Source: Rhizobium sp. P40RR-XXII
GTDB taxonomy: Bacteria > Pseudomonadota > Alphaproteobacteria > Rhizobiales > Rhizobiaceae
Direction of reading: 5' to 3'
DNA length: 64,000 nt
NCBI RefSeq assembly: GCF_012641405.1
Contig: NZ_JABAII010000005.1
Coordinates: 350,063 to 414,062 of the forward strand
In this document: piece after piece, positions 17,310 through 26,318 of the stretch
Layout: each line of letters starts with the position of its first letter
Numbering within the stretch: position 1 is the first letter of the stretch
The notes under the pieces: generated by a model
The model's input: only the letters and a program-made list of their open reading frames with translations
What the model was told of the DNA's origin: nothing
Database searches by the model: none
Translations under genes and position numbers: made by a program

Positions 17310-19040
17310 ATGACTCTGATTTTCGAAAGACGCTTCGAGCGGACGCTCTTGCGGCTCGTCGCGGATGCGAAGGCCGGCCGTAATTTCGAGGCGTGGACCT
17401 TCGATGACAGGCAGAGCCGTCAACAGGCGGAGCGCGAGCTTGAGGAAAAGGGCGTGAAGGCCCGCATTCGCAGCGCCTACAAGCCACTGGTGAATGCCTT
17501 CATCGAAGACATCGATCTGCAGGGTGTGGATACGATCGAAATCCAATACCCTGTGCATCCCAATGCGCCTGACAATCGCTTTCGGCTGGAAGCCTATCCG
17601 CTTGCGGCGATGGTCGGAAATCGCAAGATCGCCTTCGTCGCAAGAACCGACAGCGAATTTCATTACGACGTTCTGCTGAAGAGCGATGCCGGCCAAGAGC
17701 GCCAATTGAAGGTGCTGGTGCCCAACCACGTCCATATCGATGCGGCGGGTGAAACGAGCGTTTCTCCGACCGGCTGGCTGGCGCACGAGGGCAATGTTAC
17801 GGGCGAGCGGCTGCTTACGGACTACGAAGAGCTCTTCGAGGAGACCATCGCCGTGATCACTCATTTCGACTGGGGCGTAAGCGAACCCTATTTCGAAGAA
17901 CTGAATATCCGCGTCACCCTGCCGGCGACCGATGAGGCCTTGCCCGTCGGCGACGAAGTCATGAGCCTGCGGGAAGCGCTGCACGAGGACTTCTATTTCT
18001 CGCTGCTCGAATTCTTCCAGAAGAAATCCGGCCGGCCGCTCGGCGACCGCGGCTTGAAGCCCGGGCAGATCGTTCCGCAGATCCTGCCATCATCAGGCGA
18101 AGTCTCAGTGAAGGTGGAAACGCAGCCGCTGACTTCCAGCTACTGGGACGGGGTCGAACAGCGGATCGAGACGGCAACGGAACCTTTGGCCGTACAGCAG
18201 ATCGAAGCCGTGCTCACCGAGATCGGCGGCGAGGCGTTCGAGGCCGTAACCCGCTCCGGCCGGGCCGTCAGGGCACGCTATATCAAGGGCCGCGACGCGG
18301 CCGTGATGATCAGCGGTGGACAGCACGCCAATGAGACGACCGGTGGCGCGGGCGCGCTGCGTGCCGCACAACAGCTCGCAGGGATCGAAGGCGCACATTT
18401 TACCATCTCGCCACTGGAAAATCCGGACGGTTACGCGCTGCATCAGCGCCTGCGCAAGGATAGCCCGCGCCACATGTATCATGCCGCCCGCTATACGGCG
18501 CTCGGCGACGATCTCGAATACCGCACCGAGGAAAACGCCGGCCCCTATCTCTATGAGAAGAAAATCCGCTTCAAGGCGGAGAGGCTGAGCGGCGCGCAGC
18601 TGCACGTCAACCTGCATGGCTACCCCGCACATGAATGGACACGTCCGCTTTCAGGCTATGTCCCGCGCAATTTCGCCATGTGGACGCTGCCGAAGGGCTT
18701 TTTCCTGATTGCCCGCTATCATGCCGGTTGGGCAGCTCAGGCGGAGCGGCTTCTGGACAAGGTCACCAAGCACCTCGGCTCCATACCGGGATTGCTGGAC
18801 TACAATAACAGTCAGATCGCACTTTACGAAACGCATGCCGGTGAAACGAGCTTCCGCATCATCAACGGCTTCCCCTGCCTCGCCAACATCGACGATCGCC
18901 ACACGGTGCCGATGACGCTGATCACGGAATATCCGGATGAGACCATCTACGGCGAGGCATTTATCGCCGGCCATACCGCGCAGATGGAAACCGTGCTTTC
19001 GGCCTACAGCGCCTGGCAGGAGATCATGGCTTCGAGCTAA
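17310..19040 (+). CDS. M14-family metallocarboxypeptidase
   Basis: This 576-residue protein has a C-terminal zinc carboxypeptidase domain. H339-x-x-E342 in GGQHANETTG and H436 in VNLHGYPAHEW form the expected metal site, and a late ITEYPDE region can supply the catalytic glutamate. The N-terminal 300 residues form an uncharacterised, mainly beta domain. No signal peptide is seen, so it should act in the cytoplasm on imported peptides or amidated compounds. It is the last gene of the import operon, seven bases after the permease gene, which fits processing of the transported substrate. Confidence 0.85.
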   Translation: MTLIFERRFERTLLRLVADAKAGRNFEAWTFDDRQSRQQAERELEEKGVKARIRSAYKPLVNAFIEDIDLQGVDTIEIQYPVHPNAPDNRFRLEAYPLAAMVGNRKIAFVARTDSEFHYDVLLKSDAGQERQLKVLVPNHVHIDAAGETSVSPTGWLAHEGNVTGERLLTDYEELFEETIAVITHFDWGVSEPYFEELNIRVTLPATDEALPVGDEVMSLREALHEDFYFSLLEFFQKKSGRPLGDRGLKPGQIVPQILPSSGEVSVKVETQPLTSSYWDGVEQRIETATEPLAVQQIEAVLTEIGGEAFEAVTRSGRAVRARYIKGRDAAVMISGGQHANETTGGAGALRAAQQLAGIEGAHFTISPLENPDGYALHQRLRKDSPRHMYHAARYTALGDDLEYRTEENAGPYLYEKKIRFKAERLSGAQLHVNLHGYPAHEWTRPLSGYVPRNFAMWTLPKGFFLIARYHAGWAAQAERLLDKVTKHLGSIPGLLDYNNSQIALYETHAGETSFRIINGFPCLANIDDRHTVPMTLITEYPDETIYGEAFIAGHTAQMETVLSAYSAWQEIMASS

Positions 19041-19482
19041 GCGGAATAAATTGAGCGCACCATGTCCAGAAACGCGGTCATGGCACTGGATGTATAGGCA
19101 TCCGAGCGGCGCACGAAGAGCGTATCCACCAGCGATCGCTCCGGCGAAAGCTCGTTGATCGCAACCCGGCCCTCCCGGGCGGCTACACGCAGCTGATGAT
19201 CGTGTCGAGGGAGCAGAATTCCAGCGGCTTCGACGTGACGATGCCGATATCGGTAAGAAGGGACGCCAGCCGCTGCCGATAGGAACATCCGATCTGGAAG
19301 ACGATGGTCTTCAGATCGGCGATACCGGCCAAATCTTGCATCGCACGAATTGCAGGTGAGGTGACGAGAACGAGCTCTTCGCGAAAAACCAGCTCGGGAT
19401 CGAGATCGGGATGGCTGACAGGCCCCGCCACGAATGCCCCCTCGACCCTGCACGTGGCGCCTGGCGGCAGCTTCCTCATCAC
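19037..19482 (-). pseudogene. LysR-type regulator remnant (effector-binding domain only, frameshifted)
   Basis: The frame from 19482 reads LPPGATCRVEGAFVAGPVSH, then IVFQIGCSYRQRLASLL and FCSLDTIISCV, which is the LysR substrate-binding domain. It then stops near 19183 where family members continue with VAAG. A second frame picks up as VAAREGRVAINELSPERS and continues to a stop at 19037-19039, so a small indel near 19190 breaks the gene. No LysR winged-helix sequence can be found upstream (19483-19638), so the N-terminal half is gone. The remnant overlaps the end of the M14 gene by a few bases. Confidence 0.75.
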
Positions 19483-19638
19483 GGGGCTCCATCGAGGAGC
19501 CCGCGCTGCTTGCTGCCTGTCAGCAGATCATCTTCGGCGCACCGCTGGATCGGCCGGCATAGATTTCGTCGCAAGATTTTAATCGCGCGCGCGGTACCAT
19601 GCCCACATGGCGCCCAAGTTTCGGGCGAGTTGAGGTTC

Positions 19639-20901
19639 ATGAGGCATTTTCTGCTGTTGCTCGCCAGCCTATCCGTCGTCTGCCTGGGCTCACTTGCGCC
19701 ACCGGCGCATGCGGAGGGATTCGTCCGCGCCGATCATCGCCAAATCGTCGATGGCAAGGGTCAACCGCTGCTTCTGCGCGGTCTCGGCCTTGGCGGCTGG
19801 ATGGTGCAGGAAGGCTATATGATGGGCCTTTCCAATCTGAAGGCGCAGCACATCATTCGCGACCGCATTTTCAAGATCATCGGCCAAAAACGGACCGAGC
19901 AGTTCTACCAATCCTGGCGCGACAATGGCGTAACGGAAGCCGATATCGACGCAATGGCCGGATGGGGCTTCAACAGCGTGCGCCTGCCGATGCACTGGAA
20001 ATTGTTCATCAAGGACAGACGCGGCAAGGATGGTTCAAGACATATCGTTTGGAACGAAGAAGGCTTTCGGCGTGTCGATGCGCTGATCGGCTGGCTGAAG
20101 GCCAACCACATGTATCTGATCCTCGATTTGCATGCGGCGCCCGGTGGCCAAGGGCATGATATCGCTATCTCGGACCGTGATCCCAACAAGCCATCGCTTT
20201 GGGACAGCAGCGAAAACCAGGCGACGATGATCGCCCTCTGGAGCGAAATCGCGCGTCGTTACAAGGACGAACCAACGATCGCGGGTTACGATCTGCTCAA
20301 CGAACCGAATTGGAACTTTGAGGACAAGAGCAACAAGGGCGGCTGCCGCGAAACCGAGAACCGGCCACTGCGCGACATCTATCAGCGCACCATCCGCGCA
20401 ATCCGCGCGATCGATAGCAACCACATGCTGATCATCGAAGGCAATTGCTGGGGCAACAATTATGCCGGCGTGCTGCCGATTGAGGATCGCAACACGGCGC
20501 TCAGCTTTCACAAATACTGGACGCCGACGACGCAGGAATCGATCGAACCGTTCCTGAAGCTGCGCGCGCAATACGACATGCCGCTGTGGAACGGCGAATC
20601 CGGCGAGAATAATAACGACTGGTACGCGCGCGCCGTGGCGCTGCAGGAGAAAAACGGCATCGGCTGGTCGTGGTGGCCCTTGAAGAAAATCGGCGCTGGC
20701 AACCCACTCGAAATCAAGACGAATGCAAACTACCGCCGACTGGCCGCCTATCTTCACGGCGAAGGCAAAAGACCTTCGGCCAAGCATGCCTTTGCGGGAT
20801 TGATGCAGCTGGCAACCGACAGCCGTTTCGACCGGAATATCCAGCACCAAGGCGTGGTCGACGCATTGATGGGGGCTTCACGCAAAGGCGCACCCAATTA
20901 G
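19639..20901 (+). CDS. Secreted glycoside hydrolase family 5 protein
   Basis: This 420-residue protein has an N-terminal signal peptide (MRHFLLLLASLSVVCLGSLA, cleavage near AHA) and a GH5-type TIM barrel. The motifs are LDLHAAPGGQ, the acid/base glutamate in YDLLNEPNW and the likely nucleophile glutamate in LWNGESGENN. GH5 enzymes cleave beta-glucans, mannans and related polymers with retention. The ATG at 19639 has GAGG close upstream and puts the signal peptide at the N-terminus. It stands alone between a LysR remnant and a convergent GT2 gene. Substrate is unknown; self-made beta-glucan or plant wall glucan are options. Confidence 0.85.
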   Translation: MRHFLLLLASLSVVCLGSLAPPAHAEGFVRADHRQIVDGKGQPLLLRGLGLGGWMVQEGYMMGLSNLKAQHIIRDRIFKIIGQKRTEQFYQSWRDNGVTEADIDAMAGWGFNSVRLPMHWKLFIKDRRGKDGSRHIVWNEEGFRRVDALIGWLKANHMYLILDLHAAPGGQGHDIAISDRDPNKPSLWDSSENQATMIALWSEIARRYKDEPTIAGYDLLNEPNWNFEDKSNKGGCRETENRPLRDIYQRTIRAIRAIDSNHMLIIEGNCWGNNYAGVLPIEDRNTALSFHKYWTPTTQESIEPFLKLRAQYDMPLWNGESGENNNDWYARAVALQEKNGIGWSWWPLKKIGAGNPLEIKTNANYRRLAAYLHGEGKRPSAKHAFAGLMQLATDSRFDRNIQHQGVVDALMGASRKGAPN

Positions 20902-21038
20902 GGCAGTCGCGCAAAAGTGTGCGGCGGTTTTGCGATAACGACATGCACAGGATCAAGAACGTGAAGTGCAAGAAGTGACCTTCAAAGGTCGCAATGCGCT
21001 TCAGAACCGCTTGATCAATTCGCGTAGCTGAATTCGTC

Positions 21039-22103
21039 CTAACCCACCGCGTGCCGGATGGTCTTCGACAGGCGCAAGAGAAACCGAGGCCTCGACGAGG
21101 CAACGAGCTTCCATGAGAGAATCGCTTTTGCCATGCGGCGGGGAAGAACGCCGATGGAAAGAAACCAGGCGGCCAGCATCGCACGGCGCCTTCTGGACGC
21201 ATTCATTTTCAGGCTGGCGACCGCGCCGGCGGCGGCGAGAGAAAGCCGGGAATCGTCGGCAACGGGGTGTCGCTCGCTGTCGATGCAGAGCGATGCCAGG
21301 CGCTCCTCCAAATGTGCCGGATCACGCAGGCCGGCATCCTGAGGTATTTTCAGGCCGATTTCCGTTGCCTGATCCGACAGGGCCTGCAGCCGGCGAAAAT
21401 CATGCCGTATGCGCCAGCGCGCGCGCTGGCCGAGCCTTTCTGCAAAGACGGAATGATTGGCGCCATGAATGCGATAGGCGCCGAGGCAATCATCGATGGA
21501 TGTCACCTCCCCATGCAGAGGCGCAACCGTCGCCAGATAGCCATCAGCTCCCTGGCGAAAATCCCGCTCCGGAACGGGCATCACCCTGTCGAGAACCGCG
21601 CGGTTGAATGCCAGGCCACTCGTAACGGTCGTCTGATAGCGCCCCTTTCGCAACAGCTCCGGAGTGACGTCGCCGGAATCGAAGGGTAGCTCCGCAGGTG
21701 GAAACACATCCTTCACCTGCATGTATTCATCGACGATATGCAGCCTGAACTGCACCTGAGCCGTCTTCTCTTTCCAGGCTTCGACAACCTCAGACACTGC
21801 ATTCGGATAGAGATAATCATCCGCATCGAGAAACAGCACGATCTCGCCGCGACTGGATGCGAAGCCTGTGTTGAATGCTGCGGCATGTCCGCCATTCACT
21901 TCTCTGATGCATGTCTTAATTCGTGTGTCATAGGAGGCAATGACATCGGCTGTCGCATCCGTCGATGCATCATCGACGACGATGACTTCGGCATTGTCGT
22001 AGTCCTGCCCCAATGCGCTGTCGATGCTGCGCCTCAAAAAATGGGCGTAGTTGTAGTTTGCAATAATGATGGAAACGGGAATGCGGTCTTCGATGGAATA
22101 CAT
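21039..22103 (-). CDS. Glycosyltransferase family 2
   Basis: This 354-residue protein has a classic GT-A fold N-terminus: VSIIIANYNYAHFLRRSIDS, EVIVVDDASTD and the metal-binding LFLDADDYLYP motif. The rest is a less conserved helical region. The start MYSIEDRIPVSII (22103) is chosen because the fold begins there and GCGAGG lies just upstream; an ATG at 22241 would add an unconserved leader. It probably adds a sugar to a surface polysaccharide or other glycoconjugate. No polysaccharide operon surrounds it, so acceptor and donor are unknown. Confidence 0.85.
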   Translation of the reverse strand: MYSIEDRIPVSIIIANYNYAHFLRRSIDSALGQDYDNAEVIVVDDASTDATADVIASYDTRIKTCIREVNGGHAAAFNTGFASSRGEIVLFLDADDYLYPNAVSEVVEAWKEKTAQVQFRLHIVDEYMQVKDVFPPAELPFDSGDVTPELLRKGRYQTTVTSGLAFNRAVLDRVMPVPERDFRQGADGYLATVAPLHGEVTSIDDCLGAYRIHGANHSVFAERLGQRARWRIRHDFRRLQALSDQATEIGLKIPQDAGLRDPAHLEERLASLCIDSERHPVADDSRLSLAAAGAVASLKMNASRRRRAMLAAWFLSIGVLPRRMAKAILSWKLVASSRPRFLLRLSKTIRHAVG

Positions 22104-22343
22104 CGCATTGAACCTCGCAGATCTGCTTTGGTCGCGGCGAACCTTCTCATCAGGTTCTGTGATTGAACCCGCTGCCGGCGGGATGGGGATGACGCACGAA
22201 TGGCGCCGACGAATATATAAAGCGGCGGCTGTCCGGATCATGTCGATCCGTCCTTCATTCCCGAGCCTCTTCAGTTTTATGGCTTTTGAATGACCGTCAC
22301 TCCCGCTTTGAATGCCGCGCGTTCCATCCGCTACGCTGTCGCT

Positions 22344-22661
22344 TCAATTTGCCTGGTAACATTGAGCGGCGGAAGAGCGCGACAAATGGGACAACAGGGC
22401 TTGCCGCGCATCCTCATAAGTCTTTTGCAATTCGCCATTTTCCCGCGCCGGGATCGACACCGACCCACCTGGGTCAAACCTCGCCAGGGATTCATCGATC
22501 ATCTCTTCTGCGGACATTACCATCGCGGCAGGCAAATGTTCCCGGATGCGCCGTGACCGCCAGAATTTCGTGGCCGTCGCCGCAGGCAGAACGGCCTGAA
22601 CGCGAATGTTCCTCTTGGCGAGTGCATGCCTGAGCGATTGGCCGAAAGCTCGACGTTGTCC
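22344..22661 (-). pseudogene. Short-chain dehydrogenase/reductase remnant
   Basis: The frame ending at 22344 contains the C-terminal third of an SDR: AFGQSLRHALAKRNIRVQAV, PAATATKFW, VMSAEEMIDESLARFD and a final ARQALLSHLSRSSAAQCY. These match the tail of classical DltE/YdfG-like SDR proteins after the active site. The glycine-rich cofactor motif and the YxxxK catalytic motif should lie upstream but are absent from all frames near 22662-22830. It is a 5'-truncated remnant. Confidence 0.65.
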
Positions 22662-22804
22662 ACCTTGCCGATGGATCGCTATCCATTCCCTTTGAACAGG
22701 GACCGATGGGAGCGTTCGGCGATAGCGCAAGTCTCAACGCTTTGGAGACTTCCTGCTTGATCCCGGATCGAACAAGAAGTCTCAAAGCCAATCGATAACT
22801 GCAA

Positions 22805-22830
22805 GATTAAACCCGCTCGCAGCGGGCTTC
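22805..22830 (-). terminator. Rho-independent terminator for the 22837-23415 gene
   Basis: On the minus strand, CCCGCT and AGCGGG pair around a 3-nt loop (22812-22826), with flanking bases extending the stem (AAGCCCGCT...AGCGGGTTT). A T-rich stretch, TTTAATCTT, follows. It lies about ten bases downstream of the stop codon of the minus-strand gene. Confidence 0.7.
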
Positions 22831-22836
22831 ATCATC

Positions 22837-23415
22837 TTACTCGGCGGCGCTTGCAGCCTTCGCCTTACGAGCGCGCTTCGGCTTTGCCGCTTCTGCGGCG
22901 ACCGGTGCGGCAGCTACAGGAGCAGCTTTCGTTCGAGTGGCCTTCGGTGCGGACTTGGCTGCGGCAGGCTTGGCCACCGGCTTTGCCGCTGCAGGCTTGG
23001 CCTTTGCCTTGCCCTTCGAAGCAGCTGCCTTGCCACCAGTCTTTGCCGCATTCAGAAGTGCAACGCGACGCTGGCGGTTGTTCTCAAGTGCTTGCTGGAA
23101 GCCGACATCATTTTCCGCATGATAAGCAAGATCGTCGAGAAACTCCGAGACGTCCTTGACTGTTTCGACGACAACATAGCTCAGTCCATGACCGGCATTG
23201 ATGGAATCACGACCGACCGTTACGCCAAAACCGCCGGGCACACGCTGGAACCAAGTGGAGCGCCACTTCTTGAAGCCGGTACCATCGCGCTCGTACTCCT
23301 CCAGATATGCCTTCTGTTCCGCTACTCGTGCACGAAACGTATCAACGACATTCCGTGCGCCAGCCTTCGGCTTATCAGCCTTCTTCGAAGACCATTTATC
23401 GAGAAAGTTTGCCAT
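22837..23415 (-). CDS. Conserved rhizobial protein with histone-like Lys/Ala/Pro tail
   Basis: This 192-residue protein has a compact N-terminal part (residues 1-120, WSSKKADKPKAG, WFQRVPGGFGVTVGRDSIN, LAYHAENDVGF). A tail of about 65 residues follows, made almost entirely of A, K, P and some R (KGKAKAKPAAAKPVAKPAAA and similar). Such tails resemble those of histone H1-like bacterial proteins and AlgP and could bind DNA or RNA non-specifically. I do not recognise a named family for the N-terminal part. The gene has its own terminator and stands alone. Function unknown. Confidence 0.75.
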   Translation of the reverse strand: MANFLDKWSSKKADKPKAGARNVVDTFRARVAEQKAYLEEYERDGTGFKKWRSTWFQRVPGGFGVTVGRDSINAGHGLSYVVVETVKDVSEFLDDLAYHAENDVGFQQALENNRQRRVALLNAAKTGGKAAASKGKAKAKPAAAKPVAKPAAAKSAPKATRTKAAPVAAAPVAAEAAKPKRARKAKAASAAE

Positions 23416-24081
23416 TAGTCTGCTCTCTTCAGGTTAGCGTTCCTTGCCAAGCCGCCATTGCTTATGAAGCTATGACGGGAGCTTCTCCACATGGATGCCC
23501 GCGCAAATGTAAAGGATAGATGTATAATGGCAACATCATCCGTTATTATTATCGGCAATTGGACCTCGCGACTGCATTATTTGTCGCTTTTTGAACCTCG
23601 GGAAGCGCGAATTTTGTGGCGCTCCCCTATTGTGAGAGCAGCCGCATCATCGATGGAGCGGCACGATCCAGCCATTCGAGATCAGGATTTGAGCTTCGGC
23701 ACGTAAGTGCTGCAGCTGCATGCCCACTGGAAATACTCCGTGACGCTGCCAAAATCCGCGGGAATATCTACGGGTCAAGTGATACCGCCTTTGGTTTTTA
23801 TCGCTGCTTTGTTGTCCGGCAAACTGATATTGGTTCGTCAAAACGGCACGCGAGAGCGGCGCATGCACTCTCGCTCCCCATCCATATTCATCCCGATCCC
23901 AGCCTATCATACTGCGGGCGTCTATTCTTGCTTGTACCTCCTCCGGCATCTGATCGGTGGGATCGAGGGCGAGCGTCGTAGCGCCATCGCGATTGAAGTT
24001 TTCACGGCCTTGTACCCACATCTTCGAGCAAGGTGCTCTTGCCTGGCCGGCGCGATCCGCGCCGGCCGAGGCAATGGATTA
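23416..24081. other. Intergenic region of about 670 bases, no supported gene
   Basis: This stretch lies between the divergent start of the histone-tail protein and the end of the aminotransferase gene. Its GC content is lower than that of the neighbours. A minus-strand open frame at 23647-24021 (124 codons) exists but shows no motif I can place, and a long forward frame from 23707 is only the antisense of the aminotransferase. I see no RNA gene. Confidence 0.4.
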
Positions 24082-25416
24082 TCAAGCCGCCCGCTTCAGC
24101 GCATCGCCGAGCACGGAGACGATCGTCTCGATCTCAGCGCGTTCGATGATGAGCGGCGGAGAGAGGGCGATGATATCGCCCGTGACACGGATCAGCAGGC
24201 CCTTCTGGAAGCAATCGACGAAGATGTCATAGGCGCGCGTGCCGGGAGCGCCATCGCGCGGCGCGAGCTCGATGGCGCCAACGAGGCCGAGATTGCGGAT
24301 ATCGACGACATGAGGCAGGCCCTTCAGCGAATGCAGCGCGTTCTGCCAGTCCTCGGCAAGCTCGCTTGCGCGTGTCAGCAGGCCTTCTTCCTTGTAGATT
24401 TCCATGGTGGCAAGACCGGCGGCACAAGCGACCGGATGCCCGGAATAAGTATAGCCGTGGAAGAGCTCGATCTGGTTTTCCGGGCCGGTCATGAGGCCAT
24501 CGTAGACCTTGCGGCTGGCAAAGACCGCGCCCATCGGAATCGTGCCGTTGGTGATGCCTTTCGCCGTCGTGACGAGATCGGGAACGACACCGAAATACTC
24601 CGTGGCAAACGGCGTACCCAGACGGCCGAAGCCGGTGATCACTTCATCGAAAATCAGCAGAATGCCATGTTTGTCGGCGATTGCGCGCAACCGGTCCAGA
24701 TAGCCCTTCGGGGGCAGGATGACGCCGGCAGAGCCGGACATCGGTTCGACGATGACGGCGGCAATCGTTTCAGCGCCATGCAGCGCGACCAGCCGCTCCA
24801 GATCTTCGGCAAGCTCGATGCCATGGGCCGGAAGCCCCTTGCTGAAGGCGTTGCGCTCGATGTCGAGCGTGTGGCGCATGTGATCGGCGGGGATCTGCGG
24901 GAAGACGCGGCGGTTGTTGACCAGACCGCCGACGGAAATGCCGCCGAAGCCGACACCGTGATAACCCTTTTCCCGGCCGATGATGCGGGTGCGCGTGCCC
25001 TGCCCGATCGCGCGCTGATAGGCGATGGCGATCTTGAGCGCGGTGTCGACGGATTCGGAACCCGAACCGGTGAAGAACACACGGTCGAGCCCGGCTTCCG
25101 GGCCGCCCGGCGCATGCGCGGCGAGCTTTGCGGCAAAATCGAAGGCGATCGGATGACCCATCTGGAAAGTCGGGGCAAAATCCATGGTGGAAAGCTGGCG
25201 TTCGACCGCCTGTGCGATTTTCTTGCGGCCATGGCCGGCATTGACGCACCAGAGGCCGGCCGTCCCATCAAGCACCTTGTTGCCGTCGACATCGGTGTAA
25301 TACATGCCATCAGCGGCTGCGAGCAGCCGGGGTGCTGCCTTGAACTGCCGGTTCGCCGTGAACGGCATCCAGAAATTGTCGAGAACCGGGGTATTGGGAT
25401 GGGTGATCTTATCCAT
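24082..25416 (-). CDS. Class III aminotransferase (omega-amino acid:pyruvate type)
   Basis: This 444-residue PLP enzyme has the class III motifs FTGSGSESVDTALKIA (cofactor phosphate binding), LIFDEVITGFGRLGTPFA (Asp that contacts the pyridine ring) and LVTTAKGITNGTIPMGAVF with the Schiff-base lysine. Close relatives transfer the amino group of beta-alanine or other omega-amines to pyruvate. The start at 25416 (MDKITHPN) is preceded by GGAGG at good spacing; an ATG four codons earlier is possible. It is divergent from an XRE-cupin regulator of the kind that controls polyamine and amine catabolism, which supports an amine or beta-alanine role. Confidence 0.85.
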   Translation of the reverse strand: MDKITHPNTPVLDNFWMPFTANRQFKAAPRLLAAADGMYYTDVDGNKVLDGTAGLWCVNAGHGRKKIAQAVERQLSTMDFAPTFQMGHPIAFDFAAKLAAHAPGGPEAGLDRVFFTGSGSESVDTALKIAIAYQRAIGQGTRTRIIGREKGYHGVGFGGISVGGLVNNRRVFPQIPADHMRHTLDIERNAFSKGLPAHGIELAEDLERLVALHGAETIAAVIVEPMSGSAGVILPPKGYLDRLRAIADKHGILLIFDEVITGFGRLGTPFATEYFGVVPDLVTTAKGITNGTIPMGAVFASRKVYDGLMTGPENQIELFHGYTYSGHPVACAAGLATMEIYKEEGLLTRASELAEDWQNALHSLKGLPHVVDIRNLGLVGAIELAPRDGAPGTRAYDIFVDCFQKGLLIRVTGDIIALSPPLIIERAEIETIVSVLGDALKRAA

Positions 25417-25516
25417 TGTCGCCTCCATTGCACTGTTGCTGACATCAGCGATTTTCCTGTTCCGAACAAGTCCTTTTCTCTTCGGCTTTAAACTATTGAT
25501 TTTGCTTCATCGGCAT

Positions 25517-25535
25517 GAAATATTTTCGATATTTC
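25517..25535. promoter_or_regulatory. Inverted repeat between aminotransferase and XRE-cupin gene
   Basis: GAAATAT (25517-25523) and ATATTTC (25529-25535) are separated by TTTCG, a perfect 7-bp inverted repeat in the 143-bp divergent promoter region. Its size suits an XRE dimer. Its position also argues that the XRE gene starts at 25557-25560 rather than at an in-frame ATG at 25515, which would place the repeat inside the coding region. Confidence 0.55.
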
Positions 25536-25559
25536 GAACATCTGAAACCCGAGGCCATG

Positions 25560-26108
25560 ATGTCCGTCGATATCGGCAATCGCCTGCGTCATCTGCGCCT
25601 GGCGCGCAACCTTTCCCAGCGCGAGCTTGCCAAGCGCGCCGGCGTGACCAATTCGACAATCTCCTTGATCGAATCCAATTCGGCCAATCCCTCGGTCGGC
25701 GCGCTGAAGCGCATTCTCGACGGCCTACCGATCGGGCTTGCCGAATTCTTCGCCTTCGAGCCGGAAACGCCGAAAAAGGCCTTCTATGCGGCCGAGGAAT
25801 TGGTGGAAATCGGCAAAGGCCCGATTTCCTATCGCCAGATCGGCGAAAACCTCTTCGGCCGCAGCCTGCAGATCCTGAAGGAGTGCTACCAGCCGGGTGC
25901 CGATACCGGCAAGGTACCGCTGGTGCATGAAGGAGAGGAAGGCGGCATCATCCTATCCGGCCGCCTGGAAGTTACCGTTGACGACGAGCGGCGCATTCTG
26001 GGTCCGGGCGACGCCTATTACTTCGAAAGCCGCCGGCCGCATCGCTTCCGCTGTGTCGGTCCGGTTCCTTGCGAGGTCATCAGTGCCTGTACGCCTCCGA
26101 GTTTTTAG
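25560..26108 (+). CDS. XRE-family regulator with C-terminal cupin domain (PuuR-like)
   Basis: This 182-residue protein has an N-terminal helix-turn-helix (IGNRLRHLRLARNLSQRELA, then AGVTNSTISLIESN) and a C-terminal cupin barrel (EEGGIILSGRLEVTVDDERR, GDAYYFESRRPHRFRC). PuuR-type repressors sense amines such as putrescine through this fold. It is divergent from the class III aminotransferase and most likely controls it. An ATG one codon earlier (25557) is equally usable; an ATG at 25515 is less likely because it would include the upstream inverted repeat. Confidence 0.85.
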   Translation: MSVDIGNRLRHLRLARNLSQRELAKRAGVTNSTISLIESNSANPSVGALKRILDGLPIGLAEFFAFEPETPKKAFYAAEELVEIGKGPISYRQIGENLFGRSLQILKECYQPGADTGKVPLVHEGEEGGIILSGRLEVTVDDERRILGPGDAYYFESRRPHRFRCVGPVPCEVISACTPPSF

Positions 26109-26318
26109 ATGCGGGAGGCGTCGATTGACGGGACGATATGACGGCGGAAAAGGACCGGACCGCAAAAGGGGGTTCGCCCCTCGTAAACGGAACGCTTTCG
26201 CGGCCGGTCCCACATATCCCGCAGGCGATGCCCGCAGGAGGCGGCGCTTTTGCGCACCCAATGCGGCAATATATTGGCCGCCTGCCACGGACGGCTCCCA
26301 GCCAGCAAGGCGTGTACG

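Noticed and set aside
23647..24021. A 124-codon minus-strand frame in the 23.4-24.1 kb gap
   Set aside because: No recognisable domain or ribosome binding site and biased composition not typical of the neighbours; left unannotated.
23707..25491. A 594-codon forward open frame
   Set aside because: It covers the antisense of the class III aminotransferase and has no motif of its own.
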